Of a DNA stretch of 64,000 bases, positions 9,995 through 23,759 are shown one piece after another. How positions within the stretch are numbered: the stretch's first letter is position 1; every line of letters begins with the position of its first letter. Where the stretch lies: positions 13,515,501 through 13,579,500 of the forward strand of contig JAPYXD010000677.1 of NCBI GenBank assembly GCA_030998225.1, written 5' to 3'. Origin of the DNA: Diplolepis rosae. Lineage: Eukaryota > Arthropoda > Insecta > Hymenoptera > Diplolepididae. A program made the translations under genes and the position numbers. The notes under the pieces were generated by a model. The model was not told where the DNA came from and did no database searches. It worked only from the letters and a program-made list of their open reading frames with translations.

Positions 9995-11702
9995 AAGCAT
10001 CAAAAGTTAATAAATTTATAATACTTCGATTGTCAGAAGCAATGAAAAATGAGGTTAAGCACTGTTAATCACTAGACAATGTACAACTATTTTCGTTTTG
10101 CCACTGTAATTAATTAAAAAATAAACATAATTAAGGCTCAAATTATAATTCATTTTTGATATCATTTTATGCATTTTTCTAAGATTCGAATTAGAATCAT
10201 CTTTTTAAATATTTTTATTCAATTTATTTATGAATTTTGAATTACAGTTTATAAGAGATTTTGAACCATTTTATTCGAGAATTTGTTTCAATTTTGATAT
10301 CTTATATATATATATTGAAATGTTGAGGATTTCTTTTAAAAAATGTTGCACCTAACGAAAATAAAATTTTAGAGATTTAAAATTATAGAAAAGTTTTTGA
10401 AATCTCATAAAGTATGAATAATTACCAACTTTGTATAATTAAAATTTTCAATAAAAGCTTCCTTCTAAAGAGAAACCGATAAAATTTATCAGTATGTTAT
10501 TTCAATTTCAGGGAGTTAAATTTGAAATTGATACTCCACATGATAATAACGAGAGTTAGCAAGCAATAAAAGTATCAATTGATTGATAAATTTGATCACA
10601 TTGTGCATAATTGGAAATCTCTGTTATGGATAAAGGCTAGAATGGATTTTTCCATTGATTGCGGTTCTTAAGAGTGATTGTTCCATTGCGGTGTTAAATC
10701 AGGTGGTGAGGGGAGAGAAAAACTTGCGGTGTCATCCGTCGCCTTCCTTTGAACCTTTCTGTGGGTAATAACCCCTCTTTTCATCTCTATCTCTCCTTGA
10801 AGAGTCCGGCTTTTTAGCCTTCAGTTCTCGCCATTCCGGTCGCCAACCTTCACGCTGAAGAAAGATGGAGCGATAAAGAAAAGTTCCGGGTTCGAGGGCT
10901 GTAGCTCCAAGTACACCGTGACGGACAGTAAATCTTTATCGCGAACTACGGGATTTTGCAACCTCTTCTGAAGCTTTTATGTATATTTTTTTAAATTTAT
11001 CCTACCACCCACGAAGTCTTGCACCTGTTGTGTCAGAAAAACCATCAATATATTCAAAAATATATCTCACATAATTTTCCACTAATTACGCTTTCAACTT
11101 AAAAATGTTTTTTTTCTGTTACAGGTAAGAATCAATTTTATGCAGTACTACGCAAAAAATTCCTAAAATCAAGGTAGTAAAAAAACTATTAAATTATTAG
11201 TACAACAGCAAAAAAGTCAATCGGAAAAATATTTGGTTTTTTTAACAAAATTATTTTTTCTCATCGAGATTTAACAAATTAATGCAGTTCATTCACCAAA
11301 AGAATTCCTGAAATAAACAAATTACTCTTAATCAAAAAACTTCTTGAAAGAAAAAAATTTTGGTCCTTGTAACGAAGATTGGCTTAAATTGAAAAAAGTA
11401 TTTTCTGGATGCTGGAAAAGAAAAAGCCATAGAAGAAATGATTAGATAAAATTAAGTCTTGCTAAGTTATTTTCTTTAAAAACCATTAATTGAAGGTTAT
11501 AAAGTGAGTCCTAACAATTGAAGACCTAAGATGGATCTTTCCTCTGGCATTTCTTTTCTTCGTGCTTCCAGTGGTTTCCTCTATTGCTCTGACTTTTTGC
11601 AATGAAAGTGCAGTTCTTGTCGGCAAGGCGGATGTCAGTGAAACTCCAAGGCATTTATCCGTTGCTACACTGAAAAAGGATGTTCTAATTTTTTTTAAAT
11701 AA
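9995..11702. other. non-coding; GC-richer patch 10690-10935
   Basis: AT-rich except for 10690-10935, where base composition rises sharply (AGTCCGGCTTTTTAGCC, GCCATTCCGGTCGCC). No open frame there resembles a protein and no repeat copy was found, so it could be a regulatory element. Positions 10030-10060 carry a short piece (GAAGCAATGAAAAATGAGGT) also found in element B. Confidence 0.35.
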
Positions 11703-11854
11703 ACTTAAATAGGCGCCAAGAATATATATTTTTGATATGAGTGGGAACCCATCTTAAATTAAAAATATTTATTCCTAATTTAGAATGTATATTCTTAATT
11801 TAAGATGGACTCCGACTTAAATTAATAATATATATTCCTGATGCCTATTTAAGT
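11703..11854. mobile_element. 152-bp palindromic MITE
   Basis: The ends ACTTAAATAGGC and GCCTATTTAAGT are perfect inverted copies, and the arms continue through AAGAATATATATT / AATATATATTCCT and TCTTAAATTAAAAATA / TTCTTAATTTAAGA. No target duplication is certain. Confidence 0.6.
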
Positions 11855-12559
11855 ATATATTCTCAAAATAATACTATCGTTTTTTACTGTACTATACGTA
11901 AAGTTCATTTATCGAGAAACGAATTATATTTAAAAATCAACATTTGGATTTACTGACAAAATGATAATTCCTATAATCAATGAAATTATACCACTGCAAA
12001 CAATCTGCATTATTTTGCTGCTATACAAATAGGAAAATATCATTTTCACAGGCACGAATGTTGCAGAATACGATTTGATTGCGAGTAATGCACACTCACT
12101 TTGTGTTAATTAGTAAAGTAACCAAATACATTTTATTCCTAATTTGTCGAAGGCAGAAAAATCATTTATCATATGAGCTTATTGTATGTGTGTAAGCAAA
12201 GATTCATGATGTGAATTTTTTAGAAAAACATCTTAATCAAGAATCAATCAATTTCAAATTGACAAAATTGACAAAATGGAAGTTAGAAAGTGAAATGTAA
12301 GCATCGCTATTGAAATAAAGTTGGTTTTTCTATGTCCTTTTATCAGAAAAATACGAAATTCGAAAGAATTATTAACGCAAGGAACGATAATATTTGCCTT
12401 TTGTATGCACCTCTAAAATCCTTTGGAGTTAGTTCTTAACCTCTAAAAGATAAAATTGAATTCTGAAATTCCTATCCCTTTCACTTTTTCTGACTCAACT
12501 CACTGAATTCTTAGTTATTTGATTTTCAGCGTTAATCCAGGATATTTTAGAATTACTAT

Positions 12560-13770
12560 TTTCACTTCAGTAAATATATTTTCTACTAGCGAGTCATAAA
12601 GTGGATTTTATTGCCCCGTGCGGGGCAAACAAATTCATTTTCTGTCCACCTAGTAGAAAAAAAATCGTGTGCGACACGGGAAAAACATTTATTTTACTCG
12701 TGTCGTTATTACCCTCGCTTTGCTCGGGCATCAAACTTCACACTCGCAAAATAAAATTTTTTTCCTAGCTGCACAATATACTATTCTACTAGCGGGTCAT
12801 AAAGTAGAGTTTATTGACCCATGCAAGGCAGGAAAATCTATTTTCTAACCCTCTAGTAGAAAGAAAATCGTGCACGACACGGAAAAAGCATTAATTGATA
12901 TATTATTGTGCTTATGTGGATAAATTATTAAACTATTAATAAAAAACTGAAATAAATAAAAGATATTTTCTTATGCCTTCAACTATTTGAAACTGAAATT
13001 TTAAAATAAAATATCGATTTCTACTAACGAGTCATAAAGTACATTTTATTGCCCCCTTCCAGCAAACAAATGCAGTTTTTGACACCCAAATAGAAAAAAA
13101 ATCGTGTCCAACAAGAGAAAAACATTTATTTCACTCGTGTGATTCCACACTCTGTGTGAACTCACTGAATTATTAGTTATCTGATTTTCAGTGTTAATTC
13201 AAGTTTTTTAAGAATTGCTCTTCTTACTTCAGTAAATTAACATAAAATTCGATGATAAACAATTGACGTGATTCGTTTCTGGAATAAAATAATAGTATAT
13301 TTTCTATTATTGGGTCATAAAGTGGATTTTATTGACCCGTGCAAGGCAGACAAATCCATTTTTAACCACCTAGCAGAAAAAATGGTGTTATTGCCCCCTT
13401 CCAGGCAAACAAATCCATTTTTTGACATCCAAATAGAAAAGAAATCGTGTCCAACACGGGAAAAACTTTTATTTGACTCGTATGCAACTAGGGAAAAAAA
13501 TACACTTTATAACCTGCTAGTAGAAAGTATACATTATTTTATTGCAGAAACGAATAACTTCATTTGTTTATCATCGAATTTCATATTAATTTACTGAAGT
13601 AAGAAGAGCATTTCTTCAATAACTTGAATAAATATTTTTCCTGTGTTGGACACGATTTCTTTTTTATTTGGGGGTCGAAAAATGGATTTTTTTGCCCCAC
13701 ATGGGCAATAAAATTCACTTTATGACCCGCTAGCAGAAAACGATATTTTATTTTGCAATTGCAGTTTCAA
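12560..13770. repeat. cluster of short foldback units with TTTCTACTAGCGGGTCATAA
   Basis: At least five copies of one small unit occur at about 12583-12690, 12783-12890, 13018-13115, 13300-13470 and, inverted, 13640-13740. Each begins near TTCTACTAGCGGGTCATAAA, has a GC-rich centre (GCCCCGTGCGGGGC in the first) and ends near CCTAGTAGAAA, so each folds on itself. A following motif AAATCGTGT(C/G)...ACACGGGAAAAAC is also shared. The open frame 13268-13597 is a by-product. Confidence 0.7.
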
Positions 13771-13847
13771 ATAGTTCAAGGCATGAGAAAATATATTTCA
13801 TTTATTTCTGTTTTTTATTAATAGTTTAAAAATGTATCCACATAAGC
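12909..13847. mobile_element. concentric palindrome, about 940 bp
   Basis: The outer arms 12909-13017 and 13741-13847 are inverted copies (GTGCTTATGTGGATAAAT against ATGTATCCACATAAGC; CTTATGCCTTCAACTATTTG against CAAATAGTTCAAGGCATGAG). Inside, 13195-13312 and 13515-13628 are a second inverted pair (AAATTCGATGATAAACAA against TTGTTTATCATCGAATTT). The fold is centred near 13410. Confidence 0.7.
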
Positions 13848-14571
13848 CTCAAAGTGTGAATTATCCACTTTTGCATTTCGTTAATATAGAAACGAGGATG
13901 ACATCAGTAACTCATTGAACTTAATTAGAGAATAGCTTCCAGGTTTCAGCAGTGCGAGTGGAACCCGTCGGGTATACAAAGTTAACAATTTCAATATTTT
14001 GCGCGTGGAGCTACAAACGCCAGTTCGTAACTGAAACTGACATAGTATGAGATTTCTCTAGCAGGTTGCTATTTTAACCTGGAGTTACTTAAGCTGGCCT
14101 ACTAATTTAATTTTCGTGTATGTTTCTGTAATTCTAAAGTATATACCTTCCACCTTCTATTGAATAAATTTTCTTCCTTGGAACACATACTCTACTCATA
14201 CACCCTTAATTAATTGTCTACTCTATCTGATTAAATGACAAAATTCGCATTAGCAGAACATTTTAATTTCCTTCATTTGTCTAAACTTTTCTTCTTTAAC
14301 AGACAAGACATGAAAATTAATATTCACTTTCACTTTCAATGGTATAATTTTCGCAGACTGATAGAAAAGATTTTATTGTTCGTTACAAATTTAACGACTG
14401 AGTTCATTTTTTTAGATTTTATCAATTTTAATGCAGTTAAATATGCAAGGAGTTGATTTATATTAATACTTTTGTAGTTTTTAAAGGATTAATATGTGAC
14501 CATCTTAAATTTCATCTATCTTCAAGATAAATGTTGCTTATTATATGATTAACCAAATTTTGCTTAATTAA

Positions 14572-14923
14572 GGGTATGTGATACTTAGGAAATTAGGAAA
14601 TTTTATTGATTTTAGGTTTCTACATGTTTGTGCCTAAAATAAATAAAAATTTCTTTTTAAATTTGGGAAATGGTGGAGATGAAAACGAACGTAGTTAGAC
14701 TAATTTTGGTTTCGAAATTGAAAAAAGTTCAATTTTAGCAAAATATATCAGAAATTTTTTTTCATTGGCAAAATCAAAACTAGTCTATCTGCGTCCGTTT
14801 TTATCTTCTTTTCCATTTCCCAAATTATAAAAGCAAAATTTGATGTATTTTGGATACAAACGTGTAGAAACTGGATCTAATTGTTCACATTAACTTGCTA
14901 CTTTTCTCAAGTATCAAATGCCC
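14572..14923. mobile_element. 352-bp TTAA foldback MITE 'J', copy 1
   Basis: TTAA flanks both ends (14568-14571, 14924-14927). The ends GGGTATGTGATACTT and AAGTATCAAATGCCC are inverted copies. Inner arms also pair: AATTTGGGAAATGGTGGAGA against CCATTTCCCAAATT. A second copy is at about 38870-39159. Confidence 0.8.
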
Positions 14924-14929
14924 TTAAAA

Positions 14930-16876
14930 TAAAGATGATTATTTTGATTTCAACCAAATTCTGTTTCATTTCTAGAAATTGTTAAAGAGACATATATTTA
15001 CTTTGATGAAATTGATTGATTTTTGTAAATTAATTATTAATGGTGCATTATATTAATTTTTTTATAATTTTGAATAATATTCATTTTTATCAGTTAACAT
15101 TTTTAAAATGATATATATTTAATAATTAACAACATCCAATTGTTCGAAGCACTTTAATTTGAAAAATATTTTGTATTTCTTGTCAAATCTTAGCTCATTT
15201 AATCGAATAATCAAGATACTTGATCGAATGAAACAAATATTTTTTGCGATTAACAATAAACCATTTTCATCGCCCCGAGCAAAATTCCTTAGATGTGAAG
15301 TATTTAAAAAATATTAAAGAAAGATAAAAGATAAAATAATGATTTTGTGATATATTGTTATTATATCTTTGGAACTTAATATTTTTAAAGATACACCGAA
15401 ATTGCGCAATTAACGAGACATGAAAAGATTGTCGTAAATAAAAGTAAAGTATCAAGCGGTAGTTTTAATTTTCAATGCTCATCTAGAATCAATTTTCCCA
15501 CAATTGAAAATTTTGGATTTTAATTAATACTGAAAATTTTCAAAAATTTCGGGTTTGATCCAATGAGTGTAAATATTTGCATCTGACTGGTGCGTTTGTT
15601 TTAAATTTCGTGAGAAGTGGGCTTCGATAACTGATTTTCGTTAGCAAAACGAGAAAGAAAAAAAATGTGAAAGAGTGAAGAAAACGTGAAAGATATTCCC
15701 CTGCGAGATTATCACGTCCGACTATAGCCTGATGTTTACTACTGCGAACGCGTGCAATCGAACCGGTGCTTTTAACGGGAGTTCAAACTTTGTGTTTAGA
15801 AAATTTTCACGATTCTACTATTGAGATTCAAAGTATTATAAAGAAATTGAAATAAAAACAAATAAAATTAGAATAGGTCGATGTTTCAATGCCTAGAATG
15901 ATTGACTGGCTGACATAAAAAGTTGCAATTTACTTTGTTCCCTCAGAGAGCTCTATGTTATATTTTCAATAACGGAGTATCTGATTGAAATCGTTGTTGC
16001 GATACATTATTTTCTATTTCACCTTTTCCGAAATCTAGTTATAAATTACATTCAGGATATTGGAAATATAATTACAGGAATTTGTAAAACCGATACTAAT
16101 AACGAATTTCATTTCGTAATTTGCATTTTAACATTTACCATTCAGTTTATTTTGGATAATGATTCAATCACGTTGAATTTAATTAGGTATTTCTGGCAAA
16201 AACGTTACCGTAAACAATTTCATCGAATGGATTTGAAACACGTTTCCAATCAAATTTCAATTATATATTTGACCTTTTAAAAGAAGCAATTTCTGTTTAA
16301 GAAGGATTCTAAGGTCTAAGGAAATCTCAATAGCCACGTTACTTTGACCAAGATTTATTTAAGCATATAATATGCCCACAATAGAATGGTAATTTGAATT
16401 ACAAGTGACCATAAAAAATTACGGTTACTTGAACGATAAAAGTGTAATAACAATGACACGATAATCCAACCTGTAAAGTACGCTTATTTGTGGGAATAAT
16501 TTACGGTTAGTATATTTAACTATATCCTTTTGTTCAGTATACGTAACTTTCTCTTAGTACACGCGATTTTCCGGGGTTCTATAGGTCTTTTCCTTACGCC
16601 CTGGCTTCAGTAACGTAATGAATGGCTGACTCGCAAGTGGCGTGGTCTCACGAATATAATCTTTGGTTTACTTGCGACCTCGTAAATTCCTAACATAGTA
16701 AGTAGACACTGCAAGCTATATGCATAGGAAGAAGATGTATCTGGGGACACCAAATAGAACACTGAGCACGCTCGAATTATTGAATAAAGGGAAAGAGAAC
16801 AAGAAAATCATCCATAACCAAATTTCCACCATATAGGGTAATGGAACCAGAATTTGGCTACTTAGTTAACTTCATA
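14930..16876. other. AT-rich non-coding sequence
   Basis: No exon-like frame, RNA gene or clear repeat. A slightly GC-richer patch at 16555-16680 has no recognisable content. Confidence 0.4.
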
Positions 16877-16881
16877 TTTAA

Positions 16882-17932
16882 GGGGATCCGCCACCTTTAA
16901 TTGGTAAATTTTTGATTTTTTTGACATTTTCCAAAAATCTTATTTTTTTATTCTCTATACTTTTTTGAGTGTGTAAATTTTCAGGGCAATCTAATTTTTT
17001 TTCATGGAAAAATAAATGAAATAACGAAAATCAGGCCTCAGGCAAAAATACGTCATTTTACTCCCAAGAATAGCAATATTGTTATTTAAGGAATTATTCA
17101 AAAGAGAAAAGATTATCTTCTATGAAAAAATTTAATTCTCTACAACTTGACCGTTTCCAATTTTTAGAAATGAATCAATTATTATTAAATTTAGCAATTT
17201 GTTTATAAAAATGTTGTTTTGGAAATTTGTTTTCTATTAGTTTCAGCCATTAAAGAATTTATTTCCAAATATTGGAAACGGTCAAGTTGTAAAGACTCTT
17301 TTCCCTGAAAAAATGATCCATGATTTATCAGAATCGCATAATTTTTATAAACTTGGTAAGAAGCGATATGAAAAAAAAGCACTTGAAAATGAAATTTGTT
17401 AAATACATCATTTTTGTATGTCTCAAATTGTTTTTATAGAAAATAATCTTTTCTCTTATGAATAATCCCTTCAATAACAATATTAGACACAGGCCTTTGA
17501 AATTTTTATCACTTATTCTTTGTTAAATTATCAATATTTTTGGGTTTGAAAAGCATTCACTAAAAAAATAACTACAAAAATTTTTCTTTTGTATTTTGGG
17601 ATATTGTTCTATATTTTTTTATTTTATTTTATTTGTAACTTTTTTTCAGTTATGCTACCTTATTTTCTATATACAAAAAGTTACTATGTATTGTAAGCAA
17701 TAAAATAAAAAAAGAATCATCCCAATTGGTTAAAAAACAAAAAAAGTTATTCAAAGTTGAAAAATGTCAAAAAAATGCCCAAAGAATAAAAAGAATTTGT
17801 TTTAAAAATACATAAACGTGCTGGAATTTAAAAAAAAAACCGAAATATTTCTAAATAAAGGTACTAAAGATATAAAAAATTATATGGAAGGTTTAAACTC
17901 AAAAAATAAAAATATTAAAGGTAGTAGATCCT
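16882..17932. mobile_element. GGGGATCC/TTAA element, copy 2, interrupted by a decayed C element
   Basis: The left end is TTAA then GGGGATCCGCCACCTTTAAT (16878 on). The right end ATTAAAGGTAGTAGATCCTC is the decayed inverted terminus, with TCAA where TTAA is expected. It is inverted relative to copies 1 and 3. A C-type element (about 17035-17490) sits inside, recognised by CTCAGGCAAAAATACG, CTCTACAACTTGACCGTTTC and the inverted GAAACGGTCAAGTTGTAAAG. Confidence 0.75.
17035..17490. mobile_element. TTAA element 'C', copy 3 (truncated, nested)
   Basis: It aligns with the core of 9250-9990 and 24845-25509, including both inverted arms, but the terminal GGTAG...CTACC and TTAA are gone. It divides copy 2 of the GGGGATCC element. 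Confidence 0.7.
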
Positions 17933-17936
17933 CTCA

Positions 17937-20494
17937 ATGGTACTTGCTATGGAAATAGTTCAATGTACAGCATTTCTACGTAATGAAAATTATTGCTTAC
18001 TTTCTCTATTCAATTTTTTACATATTATTATTCACGAAAAAACATTTCACTAAGTGAAAACAGCAGTTTTCTAAAAAGTGCTTAAATTACGTATATTCGG
18101 CCATAAAAATCCTTTCATTGGCCAATTTAGTAGCCTATTTTTGCCCATGTAATTCATAGACCTAATCACTGGCGCCATCTAATAGAGTTTAAAAATAATT
18201 ATTTTTGTTATGCTAATTTAAACAAACTGTCGCTAATTTTAGACTTTTTCAAAAAGAAGGTAATTTTCGAAATATGAAGAGCAAAATACAAGATTTGTAC
18301 TTTCATAAATTTAGAATTAAATGCAACAAATGCTGAAATATATAAATTATAAAATTAAAATTAGAACATTTTTCAGCTGACCAATCGAGAATATTTTGTT
18401 GACACAACAAGATTTTTTTTCCACCTCAGAAAATAATTTTTGGCTTAGTAAAATATTTTTGTAGATATAACTATATCCTCTACAATGAGGAAGAATATTT
18501 TTGTGCATTAAAAATTATAATCGTGATGAAAAGACATTTATTAATTTATTAATTTATAATTGGAATTCATATTTATTTAAAAACAATTTTCTGATGAAAT
18601 TTCACTAATATACATTTTTCTCCAGCGGATTAGACCCAGTAAAATAACAATAGCATCAGATACGTAAATATTGTAAGAATTACCATCTCTATTGTGCCCA
18701 CTCAAATACCAGATGGTAACCTCTATAATATTTTGATCTTCAAACAGAAATAAGAATCTTGATAGGAAATCTAAGCATAGAATAGTAAAACATTTCGAAC
18801 TTTTTCTCAAAGATTTGAGTAGGATAGAAATTGAGTGGTATTTTTCTGAAATTGAGGAAATAATGACAAAATCAAGAGGAGCAAACCCAGAGGGCGATGA
18901 TATCTAGAATAGTCGGTTATTCTTGTGATATCATGGTATGTAGGTGGAAAATGGGTTGCTGCTCTATTAGACCATGGGAGCTCATATTCACATGATTTAC
19001 TGAACCTCTGGGGCCGATAAGATTCGTGCCTGCGGTAATTTACTCGCAAGCTTCCATAGTTAATGAAGTGTATATTCTACACCCTATTTCTGTGAAGAAC
19101 TGTCAAAATCAAATTCCATGGAATTCAAATTTTAACATTTTTTCAAAAATCCATGGTGTCGATATTCTGGATAATCTAGAGCCCAGGAGATTTTATGGAA
19201 TTCTCCTGGTTTTTTTTCTGTCTGTAAAACCTGAAGATTCTACAATAGTTCTTGAATTTCTTTACTTATTAATAAAAATGTTACACAAATTATGGATATA
19301 TTTTTATTTTAGTTGCTTAATTGCTTCTAATTTATAATTCTAGAAAAGCTAACATTTTTGAAGCAAAAATTTCAATGTTTTACACAGAGAAACTTTTTAT
19401 ATGAATTTTTACTAAAGTATTTTTCAATTTAGGGAAAAACGTATAACTTTGAGAATTTTTGTTAATAAAAATACTAAACTTTATAATAATGATATGAAAC
19501 TTGTTATTTTGGTTCTATAAAAAGCTGCCATATCTTCAAGATTTTCCAATAAAATTAATCGTTTGGATATTTTTCGTTTAGTTTATTTTCAATCAATTGA
19601 AAAGTATTTTCTAGTAACTTAAGTGAATACTATCGACACTCAATATTTTTCCAGCAGAACGTAGAAAACTCCCTGGTAATATTTTCTTCGATAAAATATC
19701 CATGAGATTTGTTTCATGAAATCTGGCCACGTGAGTCCGCATACCCACTTAACCTCATTAAACGGGTCAAAATTCTTATTTTTCTAATCCCTTCTGGGTA
19801 GGTATAAAGTGCACGCAAACTCACTTTGTGACAGCTCATTGAATTTCAGTAGAATTGGAATGGATATTTTTACGGACGTATCGACTCACTGTGGACATGA
19901 GAAAAATGAAACTTTAGCGATCCAGCGACGTTGAATTTCTCGAATGGGCGAAAGATCATTTTTATCCAAAGCTACCAACCAGATGAAAAACGCTAAAATC
20001 ATTTCGCAGAAAGTTTCCGTTCGTTTTGATAAAAGAGTCACGAAAAAATCTTTCAAACAAACGATCTAACCTTATGGAGTGAATTTTATACAGAGTATCT
20101 AAAAAATATTACCAATCTCATGGAAATGTTTCATTTCAATTTGTTTTATTTTTACTGACAATTTTATTTCAGTGATTTTTTATGCTCGTTTCAAACTGTA
20201 GTTGCATTCAAATAAAAAAGGGTTTGAAATAATAGATTTCCAAATCTCAATAAATTAGAATATTAAAATTCGAAGGCTTTCAAAGTTATTTTAAACTTTA
20301 CTTAATTTCATTTAATCGCAAGAGTTGAATTCAAAGACATTTTTGTCAGATGAATGTCCTATGAAGTAAAGATCATATTTTCATTCATTAAATGGAAATT
20401 TCCGACCTATCAATTAGTCTTTATTAATTACCATGAGGAAACAAATTTATAATTTCTCTTCAGTTTTCTTTAGTAACTATTCTCGAAATAATGA
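17937..20494. other. non-coding sequence
   Basis: AT-rich throughout. Open frames at 18577-18810 and 18807-19049 (minus) and 19026-19337 (plus) lack recognisable domains and plausible exon edges; I read them as chance. A slightly GC-richer patch lies at 19730-19990. Confidence 0.4.
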
Positions 20495-20499
20495 ATGTA

Positions 20500-20952
20500 A
20501 TTACAGTCCTGAAGGTTCATTGAACGATACCGAATTTTCTTTTTTCAAAACGTATAATTATACTATCGGCTAAGGAATATATGCTACTTATGAACAGTGG
20601 CGTAACTACTGCCAGGCTGGCCATGTAGGTTGTCTGGGCCCCCCAAAAAGTCATATCCTTTGAAAAAAAATTTTTTTTGACATTTTCTACAGGATGTAAT
20701 CATCTCCCACTATATTTACAATATTTTTGATTGAATTTTGAATTTCAATTATGAAACTAGTGCTGCAGTCGATGGTTTCGTAGCCTATATTGTCATATTT
20801 TTCGGATAAAGGGCCCCCTACTAAAAGAATATGAGGCCCCCATTATCGTAGTTACGTCACTGCATTTGAATTTACTGGGGCTACAAATAATCAATTCGTT
20901 TTGAAAAAAAATATCTTCTATCGTTCAATGTACGTTCAGAACTGTAACTATA
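20500..20952. mobile_element. family 'H' foldback MITE, copy 2, split by a hAT-like insertion
   Basis: The outer ends GGTTCATTGAACGAT (about 20515) and ATCGTTCAATGTACGTTCAG (about 20920) are inverted and match the ends of the intact copy at 28496-28704. The interior is occupied by the element at 20595-20862. Confidence 0.65.
20595..20862. mobile_element. 268-bp hAT-like MITE
   Basis: The ends CAGTGGCGTAACTAC and GTAGTTACGTCACTG are inverted copies of each other. The flanking octamers CTTATGAA and CATTTGAA agree at six of eight positions, as expected of an aged 8-bp hAT duplication. Inside are paired runs GGGCCCCCC and GGGCCCCC. Elements starting CAGTGGCGTA and carrying GGGCCCC blocks are common in animal genomes. 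Confidence 0.75.
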
Positions 20953-23759
20953 CAAATAATAATAACAGTACCAATCTGTATTTATAAAAACTCAAAAAAT
21001 ATTTTATTATTTACTAAGAGTTTTTGAGACAGTAAAATAATAATGATAAAATATTGGTAAAAATTTGCTATGAATAAAAAAACAATCAAAGTAAAATTTG
21101 TACAAGATAAGAAAAAAGTGTTTAATATCTAAGCTGTTGGGCTTTTGGTTTTATGGTATTCGAAGATGGGAAGTAGATAAATAATGGGGGTTTAAATCTA
21201 GTGGACTCCCCCCTTTAATCCAAGCCTGATCAGGCGCATTTTTCGCTTCCGCTCTGTACACATTGTTAAAGTCTGGCCTTCTACCTTGGGCGTCGCAATT
21301 GTTTTGTAGAAAAGGTGATTTATCACAACTGAGTTCTTGCTCTGAACTTTTAAAGCCGCGCTGACTGCACCGGGTGAAACTGGAAACACGGGAGGCACAA
21401 CTTTTCTAATTAATGATAATTAGTTCAGAAATTTAAGGCCAAGATAACGAACAACTCACTTGCTGGCTCGCTCGCTCACTCGTATGTAAATACTATATTT
21501 AATATGAAGCTTCAGGGAATCTTTCCTCTCACTTCTTCGTTCAGACAGTTAAGATAATAGCCCACTTTCTTTTGCGTTAAAACTACCCATAAACAAGCGA
21601 ATAACAATGCCGCCCCGTACTTGGTATTTCCCAGGTGCAAGTAAGGAAGATAAATTTTTGCTTTTTTCATTTTTTATCGAAGCTAACCACATTCCGAGTA
21701 CACAGTGCTTCTAAAAGTTTACAGTTTCAAATTATCATCATTCCGAAACGACCTTCTCGACCTAATTAAATGATACATTTTTCTCCCTCAAGGGGGTATT
21801 CTGGTTTAGAGGCACAAATTTTTGACGTTTTTTGAAATTTGATAAAAAAAAGAAAAAATATTTTTACTAGATATTTATTAATATTTTCATATAATTTTCA
21901 AGCTTAAAGATGAAATAAATCTTTTAAAGTTTGTTCAAGTAAGATATAACTTTTGATAATGAATTCATTTTCATTGAATTTCAAGCGTTTAGCTTAGGAT
22001 TGTAAGTTTGTTAGTTCGTTACGTAAATCATTTTGACTCGTCACCTTAAATGTTTAAACCGGATGAAGCACGATTTGCATGAACAGCGCGCCTAAAGTTT
22101 TATTGACTCAAAGTGTCGGTTAAACAAACGAAAAAGGTGGAACTTTCAGGCAGTATATATACATATATATGTACATGTATATTTACACCGGATCGCATGG
22201 AAAATGTACATGGGCCATAAAATACACAAACTGTTTTCCAAACTTAGCGAAAAGTGTGATAACTTAAAATTGACTCAAGCGAATTTCAAAGAGAGACTAG
22301 CGTTCTTTGCAGTTTTCCAACATTATATCCACAGACGGAAAATTTCAGTCAATGATATAGAAAGTTATAAATATATTTGATAAATATAATTCTTTACTTT
22401 ACTGGAAAATAGAATTAAAATTCGGTCTACTTCAAATAAAAATTTCACTATCATTTCCTTTTGGCTAAAGTATTAAATTGTTCGTTTTAATAAAAATGTT
22501 GCAAAATTTAGTGAGGTAATTTCAAAGTTAAAATAGACAAATTTGTTATCAATATTTCAAATTAAAAAATTTTTTTTTTGCAAATAATATTCCTGTAAAG
22601 AAATAATAACAAACAAGACTAATATTTTATAATTTCTCATAAAAAATAATATTCCTTTTTCAATCGAATCAAAAACGACTGATTGTATAGCAAAAAGTAA
22701 GTTACTAATTTCAAATTTGTCAAATATTTACTAACTTAGATCTAAAGAGTTACACATAATTTAAAAAACATAATTAAAAACACCTGTGACTATTAAAAAA
22801 AAATCCCCCCAATTTCATGTTTTCTGACTGAATATACTTATTTTTATCAAACTTCGATATATCTCGAAATTACCTAATTAAAAATTTCCAATTTTTACCA
22901 ATTTTAGTAAATTTATAAATCTGTTATATCTCCAAATTTTTTAAAGTTTTACATTAAATTTTACCGGCCCAGGCTATGAAATTTGCCATGATTTAAATGC
23001 ATTCATAATGTAAAATTTTATCTGAAAAGGGAGAAAAAATAGTTTTTCTAAAGACGTACTTTTAATCAGAGCAGGTTGAAATTCCCTTTTGAATTATGAG
23101 CTTTTTGTATTATCAGATCACCAGATGCGCTGGTTTACCTAAGTCGAATCGTTTTCTCTGTGGTGTGCCAAATACTGATCTGAAATGTCAAAAGTTTCGA
23201 ATCGCGTTCTTAATACTTTAAAGTTTCGTCTGGTGACTAATCATCAACGTCAGATTATCTTGTTCCTATTCTACCAGTTTGGCACTAATTTCTGTCAACT
23301 TCACCGCTATCTTATCATTCCCTTTACTGTATTTACCCTCACAACGTACACCCTCATCAAATCCAGGTCAGAGTCAGGAAGACGTATTGTTTGGTTAAAG
23401 AGCTAGATTTGATGTTTATTACAAAATCAGGATGAAACGATTTACATTTTTTTCTATTCTCATTTATATATGCATGCAAATCTTAAAAAGACAATTTTTA
23501 CTTAGTTTACTTGCAGAATAATTGATAGAACATTTCAATTGATGCTGAGGAAGTGTAAATAAAATAAATAATGCAAGTCTGAGAGAGAGATAACAAAGCT
23601 GGAAGAGGGTTGGAATGGCGGTCTTATTTTATGGGAAAGCGATGAATTTTTCATACTTGGCATATGTTGCTATTTCGCGTTGTAGGTAGAACCAAAGGGA
23701 GTCCCTATTTTTGCTTCGTAGCAAACCAATTTTATATTCACTAATGACTTGCTCTGTTC
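20953..23759. other. non-coding sequence
   Basis: AT-rich; no exon-like frame with splice sites. Open frames at 21198-21398 (minus) and 23185-23406 (plus) have no recognisable product. A simple alternating TATATACATATATATGTACA tract lies at about 22155. Confidence 0.4.

Noticed and set aside
13268..13597. 109-codon open frame
   Set aside because: It runs across several foldback repeat units; the frame is an accident of repeated GC-rich words.
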